A stretch of 64,000 nt of DNA from assembly GCA_019055375.1 (NCBI GenBank), contig JAHQIW010005442.1:1-64000 (forward strand), read 5' to 3'. Shown piece by piece: positions 23,219 through 35,260 of the stretch; the stretch's first letter is position 1, and each line of letters starts with the position of its first letter. The translations under genes were made by a program, and so were the position numbers. The DNA is from Parelaphostrongylus tenuis (Eukaryota; Nematoda; Chromadorea; Rhabditida; Metastrongylidae). A model generated the notes under the pieces. The model had not been told where the DNA came from. It ran no database searches and saw only the letters and a program-made list of their open reading frames with translations.

Positions 23219-24740
23219 TCCCTTTACTAAATAACATAGATGGGTGAATTCATAAGATTAGGGTGCTAGATTTTTTAGCGTTTCTAGCCAAGTGTTGTTC
23301 AGAGCAAAGCACAAACTTCTTTCCTTGCATAAGATGTGAAGTGCGTAAGCACGGTGGTCTAAGTCGCTCTACAATAGACACTGAATCCATCCTTGATTCG
23401 ATTCTACCTCCTTCAATCTCATCGGCTTATGCTTTCTTCAACTTTGGCAATCTCGCATTGTGTATGAAAACATTATGAACTGATCATTTAATGAGATTAC
23501 TTCGTTCTAGCAATGGTCCATTTCAGAAAATGCTATTCTCAACGCAAGAAGCAGTTCTGTGAGCAAGCATCATAAATCGTCCCGTCTTTGAAGAAGGTGA
23601 AGGCGTGGAACCGCCGAGTAAGCAAAGTTTTCTTCCACTTTTGTGTTAGCTCATCAATGAAAAAGAGGCAGCAAACTGATAGAGTGGGAAATCTACCGGA
23701 TTAATTAATGAAACCGATTCACTCACCAGAACTGCGCTCTGATTTGAGTCAAATGATTTGCGCCTCCATGAGGCTAACTTGGCTAGCTGTGAAAGTCTTA
23801 TTCAACAAATCATTTGTTGTAAATTAAGACATTTTCGCTCTTTAGGAATATTCTTATGCCACTGCATGCTGATGAACATCGAATGAGAACGAGATTGGAG
23901 ATAAGGAATTAAATATAATCTAGAGATTTGAAACACAAATTTCGGAAAACAAAATGCGATGGAAGAAGAAGTGTGGCGAAAAAAAATGGCGCACAACTGA
24001 ATGAACAACCAATTCAAGATGAATCACAAAGTGATTGATGATTACAGCGATAATTTTGCGAGACTCTCGGATGAGAAAAAGAGATTTACGAGGACATTTC
24101 GACAATTGCTGGTGATCCGGATTAGCGTATGATTAATGGATGAATATCTGGAAATTGAGAATTATCAGAGGCATACCAAATATTGTCGCTTACAAGACTT
24201 TGATCGCAACTTTAACTTTGCAAATCATAGACCGATTCACCTTTGACCAAAGAAGGGCCCCCCCTCGTTGTGTGGTTACGTATACAACTACAAAATGGGG
24301 ATTCTTATAATAGGTTGATCGAGAACTATAAGAAAGTAAGTACAGTAAAAACTGCCTTTGACGAGGTAGTTACACTGGGATACAGCGTAATACAAATATC
24401 GACATGGCCATTGTAAAAACTTGACGTCCAGAACGACATTTGAACTGTTTTCTTCCTTTTTAGTCATAGATGGTAAAATGAACTGCCAAAATTATTTTTA
24501 TTAGTCATTTGTTTAAGGTGCACTTTTTGCTTCAAAAGGATGTTAAAGAAAAAAATAAACTTGTTTTCTGTGTTGTTAAGTGATACCTTTCTTGTTTTAA
24601 GATGAAATGAACTTGTTTTCTGGGTTGTCAAGCAAAACTTTGAACGTCAGGCGGGATTCGAAACGGCATTGAACTCTTTTCATATGCGTTAACGATTGAT
24701 TGCCGTCAGATCGATGCTTGTGTCACTCAAAGAGTAATGC
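23219..24740. other. No gene recognised
   Basis: AT-rich DNA. Short frames on both strands show no family resemblance or shared repeats. Confidence 0.4.
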
Positions 24741-24747
24741 CAGAATA

Positions 24748-24900
24748 GAAGGGTCCTTAGTGCAGTGGTTGGCACAATTGCCGGAAGGGGTGAAATGCTA
24801 GTTCAAATCCCGTCTGAAGTCCACAGCTTTGCATATCACTCAACGCTCTTGGATATATATTTGTAACAATATATCACCGCTGAAAGCGATTAGATGGAAA
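24748..24900 (+). repeat. tRNA-derived SINE
   Basis: A-box-like TTAGTGCAGTGGTTGGCACA and B-box-like TAGTTCAAATCCCGTCTGAA, then CTTTGCATATCACTCAACGC and the ATCACCGCTGAAAGCGAT hairpin. The same tail is seen at 2430-2500 (minus) and, partly, at 42783-42900, which defines one SINE family in this window. Confidence 0.62.
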
Positions 24901-26957
24901 ATTTCTAGTTGGTAAAACAAATCTTCTTATTCAATTGTTCTTTCCTGTGTCGCAAACTACACCAGTAGTCTGCTCGTTATTTGTGAGCTGTAGAGTGGTT
25001 GCAAGCGGAAACTAGTTCAAGCAGTTTCATCCTTAGGAATTAGTACGAAATTACAGAGTTGAAAAATGTAAAATTGAGATCACAAAATTTTTTTCTTTAG
25101 TTTTCTTACTCTTATATATCTTTAGGTAACATCACAAAACGTAAGACTGTGAGTGGACACAAAGTGTACAAGCTTCGCAAGACTGCGCTGCTTTAAGATT
25201 CTCCTGATTTCCCATACCAACTGAGACAGAGGACCCACATAACGCAGCGCCATGCTGTGCATCGCCGACCGCTAACTCAGCTGTTTCCCATTCTAATTCC
25301 GTTAATTTTGGTAGCGTTCAAAAATTTCTTCAGAAAGTTCATTCATTCTGCGCCTTTATACAATTAAGAACAAATAAGGAACTAGAAAACCGACTTTCCT
25401 TTAACTTTGCCATTGCGAATCAGTGGAATATTCTGAGGTGATTGATCAGAAACACGAAGGTGTTGGAAACTCGATCATAAGGCTAAAACATCATATCGTT
25501 TTCTTTTCTTCAGAGCCACTGACCCAGCCGATACTGCAGTCGTTCGTTCTCGTTGTAATGTTCGTCATCGTTGTCTAACAATCTCGTGCTTTTGCTCATT
25601 CATCGAATAATATGTGATTGATTTGTGATACCGCAGTTGAATGAACGAACGATTGTGGAGCAACGACCAGGATCAACCGGGTGTGAAGAAGATGAAACGC
25701 GTCGAATCGTTAGGCGAACAAGACTATGTTTAACGACTTCAGGCTTATCAACAAAAAACATATGACCATCTCTCTTTGTTCATCGTTGAAATTATGTGAC
25801 ACACCGATAGTCATGATCTGGACTGGAATCCAGTCAGAATACTTCTTTTTACCTCTTTTCTGTCAGTACGAGACAAATGAAGCACAGTTTTGCTTGACAA
25901 ATACTTTCATTGCAGTTTTAGTTGAAATTCGAGAACTAAAATCTCTGGTTAGTGGGCTACGTAGGCTGTTTTTTTTTGAAAAGCCTTTTTATAACATTGT
26001 GGAAAAGCGAAAACATCCGTGTTTCTCACACATATTTTTTGACGGTGATCGACCGATTGCGTTAGTGCGATTCACATGTGGAGTGCAAATTTATTACTTG
26101 AGTTCGAATTTTATTCTCAAAGAAACTTGAACTTGATATCTATCAACAGCGATCATCAACGACAATGACAACGTCGTCTACAAATCTCGTGCCAGCTAAA
26201 GAGCTAAGTTTCCATGTTTGAATTGATAATTAACTTTGATGAACAAATCTTTGCCTGCGAAATAAATCAGTTCTTCATTTGTCGTTGTTCACAGAAAAAA
26301 AGAGCCAATCCCTATTATTTTGTTTTGCGCGACTCGTCATCACTTTTTACTATGCGGATCCCAGTACTTTTAGAGTTCTATTTGCTTTATCACATTTATT
26401 GTCCCATAAGTGTTCAAATATTTCGTGTGTTGTTCCAACTGCTGCCTGAAGATTTTGTCTCCTCAGTGAGTGTCGTAGAATACTGGTTGATCCAAATTTT
26501 CTTGTAAACTTAAGGATAGTCGAGTTAAGACGTTTCGTTTATTTACTGCAAGAGAGTGTTGATAAGGGGGGCAAACTAGGCTTGTTTTCTGATAGCCTCA
26601 ATAAGTAGCCACCCGGTCAGCGCTCCTTCCCTTCCATTAGACTTAGGAAATAGAACCGCATAACTAAGTATGGTATGGTGTGAAGTGTCTAGATTCTCGG
26701 AAAGGCGAAATTGTCAAGCGTTAGCAATCGTTTTTGAAGGAGAGAATATACTCACCCCATACAAGCTCGAATAAATAAGTTTTTGAGAAATTGATGATTA
26801 TTCGTACCTTAATTTACTGAAGGTCGGGCAATCAAGCTCATACGATAATCATTGTAATTTCTAGGATCGACATTCTCTTACCCTTGTCATCGGTCAGTGA
26901 TTCCTTTTTTCTTTTGAACAGGCACGAACCTGTTATCATACTACTTCTCAGTTGTAA
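24901..26957. other. No gene recognised
   Basis: The largest frame is 25726-26130 (+), 134 codons starting MFNDFRLINKKHMTISLC; it resembles no family I know and has no clear splice partners. The remainder shows no repeat relationship. Confidence 0.35.
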
Positions 26958-27028
26958 CTTTTCAAAGTATGATTCTTGATTTTCTGCTTTGAGCAGAACA
27001 CGAGGTGTTACATTAAACTTTATTCGAT

Positions 27029-27063
27029 AGCTGATGTTTCGGCAGTTCGCCTTCTTCAGAGCC
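27029..27063 (-). ncRNA. Hammerhead motif in PLE2 left arm
   Basis: Minus strand: GGCU, CUGAAGA, stem II GGC-GAACU-GCC, GAAAC, then AUC instead of GUC, and AGCU. The G-to-A change breaks one of the two stem III pairs; the core is otherwise intact. Confidence 0.68.
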
Positions 27064-27463
27064 TGGAAAGGTCAAAATGTTTGCAATACAATGAGTCAAA
27101 CACCTCCATTACTTCTTTAGAGAAAATCACCAGACCTAGATTTCAATTGCATCAAGCAAAAATCAACACTCAACATACTCACCGCTTTTTATATGTGTTC
27201 CACTGAATGATCCAAGTGGAGATCACCGGCAAGAGAGACACATAGGCTCGTAATGCACCCTACCCATCAAAACAACAGTCTTATATACTGGCTCATATCA
27301 CGAGTGTTTACAAGGCATTCCTCCCTGCGGTTTATGGTTGGATTGGTCGTATTAATCCAAAATGCTTCCAAGATCTTTCGCGCTGATGTTTTTTGCTCCT
27401 GCGCAAGGATGGTGACTTCGATTTCAAAATCAACTCCGTCGTGCTTCTGTGCTCTATGCGTCC

Positions 27464-28520
27464 CTAGCGGGTGTTTTGTCTATTAAGACGCTTGTCAGCT
27501 AGGTGTTCTTCTATGCGTGCATAGAGCGGCCTACCCGTTTCGCCAACATATTTATCACTACACGCTTTGCAAGAGATTAGATAGACTGTACCTACGCTCA
27601 TGCAATCACCGTCTCTGCCGTTAGGACATATTTTACAATCTTTCATCATACAGAGACAGTCATATAAGCGGTTCGCGAACTAGTTGGCGTTTTAGAGTAT
27701 TCGGTGGTATTTCAATAATGGCCACCGATTGCTCTAAACCCGCTCTTTTCAAACATCGTTTTATAGCTGTACTAATCTCATTTGAATAGAACGGGATGAT
27801 AAACGGGACTTTACTTTCAACTAAGTTTTCGTTCGGAGGCGCATTATTTCCTCTAAACCTAAGCCGAGGGGCTACGAATTCGTATCCATTAGAAGTGGCT
27901 ATTTCCCGCTCCAGTTTCACGGATTCTACTCTCTGCTCCTCCCCGGTACATACATTGGCTGCTGTTCGAAACATGTTTTTTACTAGCGCCTTCTTCGTAT
28001 GTGAGGGATGAGAAGAGAGATAGTGAACCAAGATATTCTTACTACTTGGCTTTCGGTACCACTTCGTTATGTAGCCGCTCTCAGTTAAGCTTATTTGCAC
28101 GTTCAAGAATGGAAGCCAATCGTCTTTTGGTATCTCACGGGTGAATCTTATATACTCTGACTGTTGATTCAGCAATCTAAAACAATTATCCAGCTCCTCT
28201 TGAGTGGAACAGATAATCAAACAATCATCTATATACCTACAGCAGAGTAATGGCCGGAGATCCATCACTGGTGCTTCCACTTTAGACATAAAGGCAATGG
28301 CCAGGCTAGGTGCCAGTCGCTGTCCCATTGCCAGACCTCTGGTTTGAGCATAATAATTCCCGGACCATCTGAAGATTGAGCAGTTCAAGCACTCTTTTTG
28401 TAGGATCATGAACTGCTCAATCGTCAAGCCATATATGTTTACAGCTCCCTGGTGTTGTATAAGAAGCTCATGTGTGGCTTGCAATGCGGAGTCATTCGAC
28501 ACGTGGGTATAAAACTTAGT
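27464..28520 (-). pseudogene. PLE2 RT (truncated) and GIY-YIG
   Basis: Minus-strand coding region starting abruptly in RT motif A (YTHVSNDSALQ, about 28510), so the N-terminal half including the motif A Asp is missing. It then runs open for about 285 codons: GLAMGQRLAPSLAIAFMSKV, CCRYIDDCLIICS (catalytic YIDD), LPFLNVQ, TKWYRKPSSKN, HYLSSHPSHTKKALVKNMF. A 1-nt insertion near 27675 (CGCGAACC against CGCAACC in the right arm) shifts the frame before the linker MMKDCKICPNG and the nuclease start GTVYLISCKACSDKYVGETG. The first residues, NGTLLSTK, come from the arm junction. Confidence 0.88.
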
Positions 28521-28587
28521 TGAAAGTAAAGTCCCGTTTATCATCCCGTTCTATTCAAATGAGATTAGTACAGCTATAAAACGATGT

Positions 28588-29010
28588 TTGAAAAGAGCGG
28601 GTTTAGAGCAATCGGTGGCCATTATTGAAATACCACCGAATACTCTAAAACGCCAACTAGTTCGCAACCGCTTATATGACCGTCTCTGTATGATGAAAGA
28701 TTGTAAAATATGTCCTAACGGCAGAGAGGGTGATTGCATGAGCGTAGGTACAGTCTACCTAATCTCTTGCAAAGCGTGTAGTGATAAATATGTTGGCGAA
28801 ACGGGTAGGCCGCTCTATGCACGCATAGAAGAACACCTAGCTGACAAGCGTCTTAATAGACAAAACACCCCGCTAGGGACGCATAGAGCACAGAAGCACG
28901 ACGGAGTTGATTTTGAAATCGAAGTCACCATCCTTGCGCAGGAGCAAAAACATCAGCGCGAAAGATCTTGGAAGCATTTCATATTAATACGACCAATCCA
29001 ACCATAAACC
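28588..29010 (+). pseudogene. Inverted copy of PLE2 GIY-YIG end
   Basis: Open frame of 139 codons in the right arm, with SVAIIEIPPNTLKRQLV, the Cys linker CMMKDCKICPNG, GTVYLISCKACSDKYVGETG and RIEEHLADKRLN. It lacks the 1-nt insertion of the left copy but has its own 1-nt deletion near 28945 (five A instead of six), which garbles the last 20 residues. Part of the terminal repeat, not an independent gene. Confidence 0.85.
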
Positions 29011-29275
29011 GCAGGGAGGAATGCCTTGTAAACACTCGTGATATGAGCCAGTATATAAGACTGTTGTTTTGATGGGTAGGGTGCATTACGAGCCTATGTG
29101 TCTCTCTTGCCGGTGATCTCCACTTGGATCATCCAGTGGAACACATATAAAAAGCGGTGAGTATGTTGAGTGTTGATTTTTGCTTGATGCGATTGAAATC
29201 TAGGTCTGGTGATTTTCTCTAAAGAAGTAATGGAGGTGTTTGACTCATTGTATTGCAAACATTTTGACCTTTCCA

Positions 29276-29310
29276 GGCTCTGAAGAAGGCGAACTGCCGA
29301 AACGTCAGCT
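29276..29310 (+). ncRNA. Hammerhead ribozyme in PLE2 right arm
   Basis: Stem I GGCU (29276-29279) / AGCU (29307-29310, one G-U), CUGAAGA (29280-29286), stem II GGC-GAACU-GCC, GAAA (29299-29302), stem III A-C/G-U with no loop, cleavage after C29306 in GUC. All core positions fit the consensus, with the extra A before stem II usual in Penelope hammerheads. The most complete family-1 copy in the window. Confidence 0.8.
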
Positions 29311-29437
29311 ATCGAATAAAGTTTAATGTAACACCTCGTGTTCTGCTCAAAGAAGAAAATCAAGAATCATACTGAAGCATGCCGAGGTTAATAGACAGTC
29401 GGTCTTGGGAGTTGTTAGAAGAAGTACTTTTCAAAGT

Positions 29438-30240
29438 TTCAAAAAATTAAGGTGGCAGCAATTAGTCAGACAAATACCTCCATAAATACCATGTGAAAAC
29501 TGCAGGGCCAAGATTTTGATCACATGGAATACAAACGGCTTTTTCATACAGTCACCCTTTTTTTGAGTCTTCTCTTAGGTAGTTCACGTGGAGAGCAACG
29601 GCACAGAATTCCTTAATAGCTTAGGTGATTAAAATCACTAAACGCCTTTCAACAATCGGGTGTCAGTACAGGTAAATGCCGCTCCGAACGAGTCGATTTA
29701 TTTGCATAACTTGTCATAACACCTATTGTGGAAATCCCAGCACTTCCTGCTTTTAATTAATGGAGATGATTAAATAATTTAAACTATATTTAAGTGAGCC
29801 TTCACAACACCTACTGGGCTGTCTCAAATTTTTTTCCACTAAGTCTTTATTCAACTTTTCTTCTCTTCCAGATCAGGTTATTGCCAAAAGGGTGTGGTAT
29901 GTTGGAGAATATTGTACTATTTAGCCGTAGAGCCGTAGAATCATCGCTAGTCATGTAAATGAACTAGGCTACCGCGAAGCAATGTTTCGATGGACACTTC
30001 ATGCACCGACCGATCAACAAATAGTCCAACAGTGGCGACGTCTACGGGAAACAACATCGGAAATTGGGAACAAAGGAAGCGCCCAAAACGATGCAGTGTC
30101 ACCTTTTTTTAAGATAACATTCAACCTCACATCCGCCGTATATTTCGATATCTCCACTGGAATATCACCTATTCTACGCCCTGAAACAGCATTTGTGGTG
30201 AAAAAAAAATCCACACACTACAATCAGCTCAAAAGTCCTC
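29438..30240. other. No gene recognised
   Basis: Sequence between PLE2 and the mariner remnant. A 94-codon plus frame (29982-30266) leads into the transposase remnant but its N-terminal part is not recognisably mariner. Confidence 0.4.
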
Positions 30241-30261
30241 CCGACTTCTTTGATAGCCGAT

Positions 30262-30480
30262 ACTGATCCATCGGATTATCACATCTTCCTCGCCTTGAAG
30301 TAGTATCTGCGTGGGAAAAACTCAAAGACTTCCAGCTCAAAAGTAATCTCACCGACTTCCCTGATCGTCAGTCTTATTCTTTGTTAGAGGAAGGCATCCA
30401 ATCTTTGCCCAGCAAATGGTTGCTTATCAGTGATCATGACGGTGATTATAGTGTCGATTATATGATTTCTTCAAATGAAT
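30262..30480 (+). pseudogene. Mariner transposase C-terminal remnant
   Basis: TDPSDYHIFLALK, then a stop, YLRGK, and after a frameshift SLLEEGIQSLPSKWLLISD and HDGDYSVDY. These match the end of mariner transposases: the third catalytic Asp region (PSDYHLF), the FYxxGIxxLxxRW segment and the GDY end. N-terminal and central parts were not found here. Confidence 0.75.
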
Positions 30481-30540
30481 AACAATTGAGTTGACAACAG
30501 TGCCAGAATGTGAAAAAATTAGGGGATGTTTCTTTTATTT

Positions 30541-30985
30541 GGAGTGCGCTAAAATTTCAATATATCTCATAATTATTATTTGAGCCAACATGTATGTGGT
30601 CTATTAATGGGCTCTTGCACAGCCCGACACGCTTTTCGGCCCTACAGTCTGTTAGTCGAGCAGGCCCTTTGTCATTAGCCAATCTTCTTGAGGGCCCCTA
30701 CTCCCTATAAAGAGGTAGGCGAAGACGAACGATTTCCTCAATCGCCGTCAAGTGAAGCACAAGATCGGCAATTTTCGACATTCAATTGCTTTTGGCTGGT
30801 ATTTTTATAGAGTTATACCTTCCATTTTGAGTGTTTTGTTAAGACCACGTTCAACTTTCAATACATCTCATAATTATTATTCGAGCCAGCATGTCATGTG
30901 GTCTGTTGCCCGATCTGCCCAACTGGTCGAAACACGTTTATCGGGCTGTGCAAGAGCTCATTAGCAGATCACATGGCATGCTGGC
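30541..30985. mobile_element. Decayed palindromic hammerhead element
   Basis: Same layout as 6013-6776: one minus-orientation unit (30541-30830), the start of a second tandem unit (GTTATACCTTCC, TTAAGACCACGTTCAA, TTATTATTCGAGCCAGC), then an inverted partial copy ending AGATCACATGGCATGCTGGC near 30985. Both ribozyme motifs are damaged: minus 30621-30664 has lost CUGANGA, and plus 30917-30948 has a deletion across the core and stem II while keeping GUCGAAACACG. An old copy of the same element class. Confidence 0.7.
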
Positions 30986-30989
30986 TCAA

Positions 30990-31236
30990 TTATGGTGCAG
31001 CCCACGACTTTCTCTTCATTGGTAAGCTTAAGACCAGGCCTCTCAACTTCTGAAGCAATAGCCGCCTGATAAACATTTACATGTTCACATATCATCACAT
31101 CTGACATCATGGAATGAAGATTCTCATTCTGATTCCGACCCGATTTTGAACAATTGTTTATCGCTAAAACTAAGTCATGAAGCAACGATGACGTGCTAAT
31201 TACAACGGTCGCTTGATTGGGTTCTTTTACTTCCAA
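30990..31236 (-). other. Unassigned coding-looking ORF
   Basis: A minus-strand frame that reads like real protein (EVKEPNQATVVISTSSLLHD..., NVYQAAIASEVERPG, LTNEEKVVGC), with balanced composition and amphipathic helices, but I do not recognise it. Its 3' end is cut by the ribozyme element at about 30985. It may be an exon of an unknown gene or of an older transposon. Confidence 0.3.
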
Positions 31237-33060
31237 GTGAGTAACTGTGATAGCCTTATAATGAAATCTTTTCGGTTTTCTTCCGTTGTACTCGATGTGA
31301 CATCGTCACGTCCTGGAACGAACTTCATCGTCGAATGGACGCGTAGAATTCACCAGCGACGCCATCGAGGAGATCGATATTCGCCTTTAGCGATGCGCGG
31401 CGATCTGCGTGTACAGCCCAGAAGTTCAAATTCGCGTGTGACTTCTACAAACGTCGCTGAACTGCCCGCCGCCATTCTCCAGTAAGGTGATGTCGTGTGC
31501 GCGTCATCTGCACCCCCTCCCCTTCAAAATCCTGATTTCGCCGCGAAGGATGGGAAGAAAATCCATGTGCATATTTTAGGCACAGATATTTTTTAACTTA
31601 TTTTTGATGAACACACAGAAGATTGATAGTTAGATCTATTTAGTGCGACGCAAGCAGACACTTTGGTGGTTACGCCTTCTTCACAGCTCGCAAGGTCAAA
31701 TGGAAGCTTGATGAAGAAGGGCGCTTAAGATGTGTTCTTTGTGACATTTGGAGTTTTCTTTCCGGCCATCCAGTTTGCTAGAGGTAGTATTTATAGTCAT
31801 ACGATAGATAGTCTCCGAACTAACTGAGGTGAAGGGAAGCTAATTAGGATTTTCAAAGTAAAGACGAGTGAAGTGGGAACGGCAGACAATTTAGTCTGTG
31901 CATATCATATAGCAAGGAAATGCAGCGCATAGGCATACTTTACGGCACGTTTAGCGCGTCCAACGTTTCTTTAAGAGGAGCCATGTTCATAGGTAGGTGT
32001 GAGACTTGTACGGATAGTTTAACGCTCTGTGATTTTACCTTGGAAGGGTTTACATGGAAGTTAGGTCTTAAGAAGGTGACAAAAGGACTGAATGCAGAGG
32101 CGAATTCGATAAACAAGTACTGCGAAAAAAGTTGCAGAGAACGTTGAGAAGAAAATTTAAGAGGGCGTGATTTTGTTCAAATCGAACCGGAGAAAATTGA
32201 CATCTATTCGTAGACGATGATAAACCGTAAGTCGCACTTTTTTGCATCGGTATGAGCAATAAACGTTATCTCACGAATGCAGGCGGGGTAGCGCATCGGT
32301 TAGTGTTAGCGATGCAGTGTATCAGTAAGCACTCAGCACTTCTTGCAAGCAATCGACTGATCGTGCAGGAACACCTCAGTTCAGCTGCTTTCAAGAATGC
32401 AAGGAATTCGTCTCGACTAGCTTAATATCACATTTAGAAGAACGAAATACTTATTCGCCAGGCGAATACGAAGGAGGAAATCGAATGCAAGTGCTGGGAT
32501 CCACGCAGCAATTTCTAATCAAAAGAAATTGTACAAAATATACTGTTCATTTAAGCCATGCGTGAATAAAATTCAGTTTTCAAAATGGCTTCTCAAGATT
32601 TTGTAGTTCACAGCATCATTGGTTTTCGTGAAGAGTTCTTGGGTGTTGAAGAGAGATGCACGTAGCTCTGATCGAAAGGAGACCATTAAAAATAGGAGTC
32701 CGATGTTTGTAATTGAAGCGCGGATGAGGCCCCTTGGTGGTTTGTAAGATAGCTCGATAACCATCACCAACAAAGTGTCAAATCTCGTATCGCACAAAGG
32801 GATGAATGACGTTTACCAATGCCTGATCAAGTTGTCTTGTGTTGTGGAAATTTGTAAACGATAATAATAAGGTTTTAATAAAAGAAAGTGATTTTCGAAA
32901 TCATAAAAGTTTTGAAAGCAAGTAACCGGTTCAAATCAGAGTATAAACAAAAGATAATTAGAAGCTAATTTTTACGTCGACTAATCTTTGAGACATCGCT
33001 CAAAACAGTATAACTTGATAACATATTCAAACCTTTCGTGAGGCCTGTCATGACACTTAC
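31237..33060. other. Repeat-poor region with small relics
   Basis: A GC-richer patch (31290-31560) contains a 90-codon frame of unknown kind. Minus 31705-31663 is a decayed family-1 Penelope end (GCTGTGAAGAAGGCG... CAAAGTGTC). From 32283, GCGGGGTAGCGCATCGGTTA resembles a tRNA A box, without a clear B box. Nothing else recognised. Confidence 0.4.
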
Positions 33061-33249
33061 AAAGTACTATACACGTGTTTCTGTCTTTTAGCCTCATCTC
33101 TAGCCATGGTACCCTCGTTCAGCCACTTCCTTGTAGGCGAATATATCCCGTACATACAGAGGAATCTACGTCAAAGATGTTACACTCCGCGCGCAAAGAG
33201 GAGAAGTCACTTCACACTGCGGAGATAACAAACCACTACACTTTCAGTG

Positions 33250-33700
33250 AGAAGAATATTCGACATTGTAGTGATTAACGGTCGATGGGTCGAAACACGT
33301 GTAAAGCACCTTAAAAGTGCCGTAACAGGTCTCATGAAAAGCACAAAACATGTTATCAGACTCCGAGTTTAGAGTGAAGTATCAGAAAGCAGTCGAATAT
33401 AAAAGTATTTCTCAATTTACCCGCCATGAGCAATCGACTATTAAGTCTACAATATCGGATGATCTTATCACTGATGATCTAGTAATTCAATACCTTTGCG
33501 TGCAGTGCAACCAACGTCTTCGGCATCTATTACCTTGTATGTAGGGGGTTTACCCCTTACAAGGAATTGACTGAACCGAAAGCCAACATGCTAATGATGT
33601 GGTAGAAAGGGCGGAGCACGTGTGTAGCACTTTATAAGTGCCATAACAAGCTTTATGAAAGGCTCAAAATGTGCTATAGGTAGTTGAGAAGTCGCTGAAT
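33250..33700 (+). repeat. Decayed hammerhead-like repeats (family D)
   Basis: Two diverged copies of one sequence: near 33292 (GTCGAAACACGTGTAAAGCACC... AAAAGTGCCGTAACAGGT) and near 33612 (GGCGGAGCACGTGTGTAGCAC... ATAAGTGCCATAACAAG). The 3' half of a hammerhead (GAAAC, stem III ACACGUGU, UA) is clear in the first; the CUGANGA half is lost in both. Confidence 0.5.
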
Positions 33701-34639
33701 GATGTCATTCAATACATGGCCTTTTCAAGAAGAGCCCACTTTAATACCATGACGATAGGATCGTCGTTGTTGTTGATTGGTGCTGCATAATTTAAGAGGG
33801 AAAGGACTTATAGTATTGAAATGCACAGTCAGGAGCATTTTCCACTCCATCAGCATCATCAGAAATATCAGATTTCAGTAAATGTCATGCAACAGGTTGA
33901 CAACTTTAGGTGTAAAAATGATACTTTTTTCTTCTAAAGCCCTTTATAAAAGCCATTTGAGAAACGAGTTCAAAATCATCGAAATTTCATCTATCTAATG
34001 ACTGCTAATATTCTGGCAAAAGTCATCCACAAGCTCCACTATAAGGGTTTTTTTAAACCAAGCACAGTATTGAAGTTGCTGAGATTCAAGTTCTAAAAAG
34101 TGTAGAATGTTTAGTGAAAATATTCTCTCTAGAAAAAGATCTGTATATAATGGCGTATCAAAATAGGTAAACGCCGTTCTGAATAAGTTAATAATACCCT
34201 TCAACATGCACACATGCTGGTTGTTTTGTTTGGGTCTTTTTAACTCATATCCTCAATGCTTCCATGAGTTAGGAACTGGTATCGGACATGCATGCGAGGA
34301 GGACAAACTCCCAACTTGAAAAATCATTGGGTCCGTGCAAGTCATTATGAGCAGTAAATGCGCTTTATCACTTCTGCTGTGCTAGTAAACATGGTGTATC
34401 TCTGCAGAACTGAAAGGTCACAATAGTAAAACTGCTCAAAACTGAAAAAAAAACACTGCTCAACGCGTGATATATCCTCAGCAGATTATTATTGTCTGAG
34501 GTAGGCCTATAAAAAAGCGGTCGAGGGAAGAGGTGTAAACCATTATGGAAAAAAAAGGTGGATGAAGAAATCTTTAGGAGCACAGTCTCCTTCGGTTCAC
34601 CCGATCTCTTGGGGATATACCCCTATATAAAGGAATGGA

Positions 34640-35260
34640 CAACGAATAATAGAACACAGCAAGTCAGCTGACAATATTTTACGACATTGCAATGACCAGA
34701 GTCAGTGCTTGTGGCTGGAAGAAAGGACCATACCTTACTCTCGACCTCATATATGAAACTCACTTTCAAGGTGTATTCCCAAGGGATCGGCTGAATCGAG
34801 GATGGCTGTCCTACTGAGAAGTTCGGAAGAACAAAATAGGCGTTTGTCTAACACTATATAAGTGCGCATATCAGACATAACACCAAGCTTAAAACATTTA
34901 CTATGTTATCAAATTGGGACTGTTTTGAGTGAGGTCTATATATACGATCGAGAGTAGGGTATAACTCATTCTACCAGACGCAAACACTCGATTGCGGTCA
35001 CTGTAATGTCAGGAATATGGTCACCTGATTTGAGGTGGTCTGTCATTCGGCGTCGATCATGTATCCCCAAAGGATTAGCTGGACTAAGGGAGACTGTGCT
35101 ACTGAGGAATCCGGTAGGACGAAACAAGCATTTGTGTAGCACTGTATATGTCCCCATATCAGACCTCGGAACACCAGGATTACAAATGATATCATGTTAT
35201 CGGATTATTATTATTTTGAGTGAGGTCTATGTAAACGGTCGAGTATAGGGTACATTTTTG
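34640..35260 (+). repeat. Tandem pair of hammerhead-like monomers (family D)
   Basis: Two head-to-tail copies about 285 bp apart. Anchors: GTATTCCCAAGGGATCGGCT (34771) with GTATCCCCAAAGGATTAGCT (35061), and TTGAGTGAGGTCTATATATA (34927) with TTGAGTGAGGTCTATGTAAA (35217). The second copy keeps CUGAGGAAUCCGGUAGGACG and AAAC (35102-35125), a recognisable hammerhead core plus stem II, but stems I and III are imperfect. The first copy is more degraded. Tandem ribozyme monomers of this size recall known hammerhead satellites and retrozymes. Confidence 0.55.

Larger units (their letters stand above)
26970..29425 (-). mobile_element. Penelope-like retroelement 2 (PLE2)
   Basis: Flanked by a perfect 12-bp target-site duplication, ACTTTTCAAAGT, at 26958-26969 and 29426-29437. 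Arms of about 860 bp (26970-27828 and 28510-29372) are inverted copies of each other and differ by only a few bases; the loop (27829-28509) holds part of the RT. A tail of about 53 bp (GAAGCATGCCGAGGTTAATA...) is found only at the right end. Each arm has a hammerhead motif and the GIY-YIG domain. Near-identity of the arms shows a recent insertion. It is a different subfamily from PLE1 (about 60% alike in protein by eye). Confidence 0.88.

Noticed and set aside
24748..24830. tRNA gene
   Set aside because: A and B boxes are visible but no complete cloverleaf or matching acceptor stem; the shared non-tRNA tail with other copies indicates a SINE.
25726..26130. 134-codon plus-strand ORF
   Set aside because: No recognisable family or flanking exons; left as part of an unassigned stretch.
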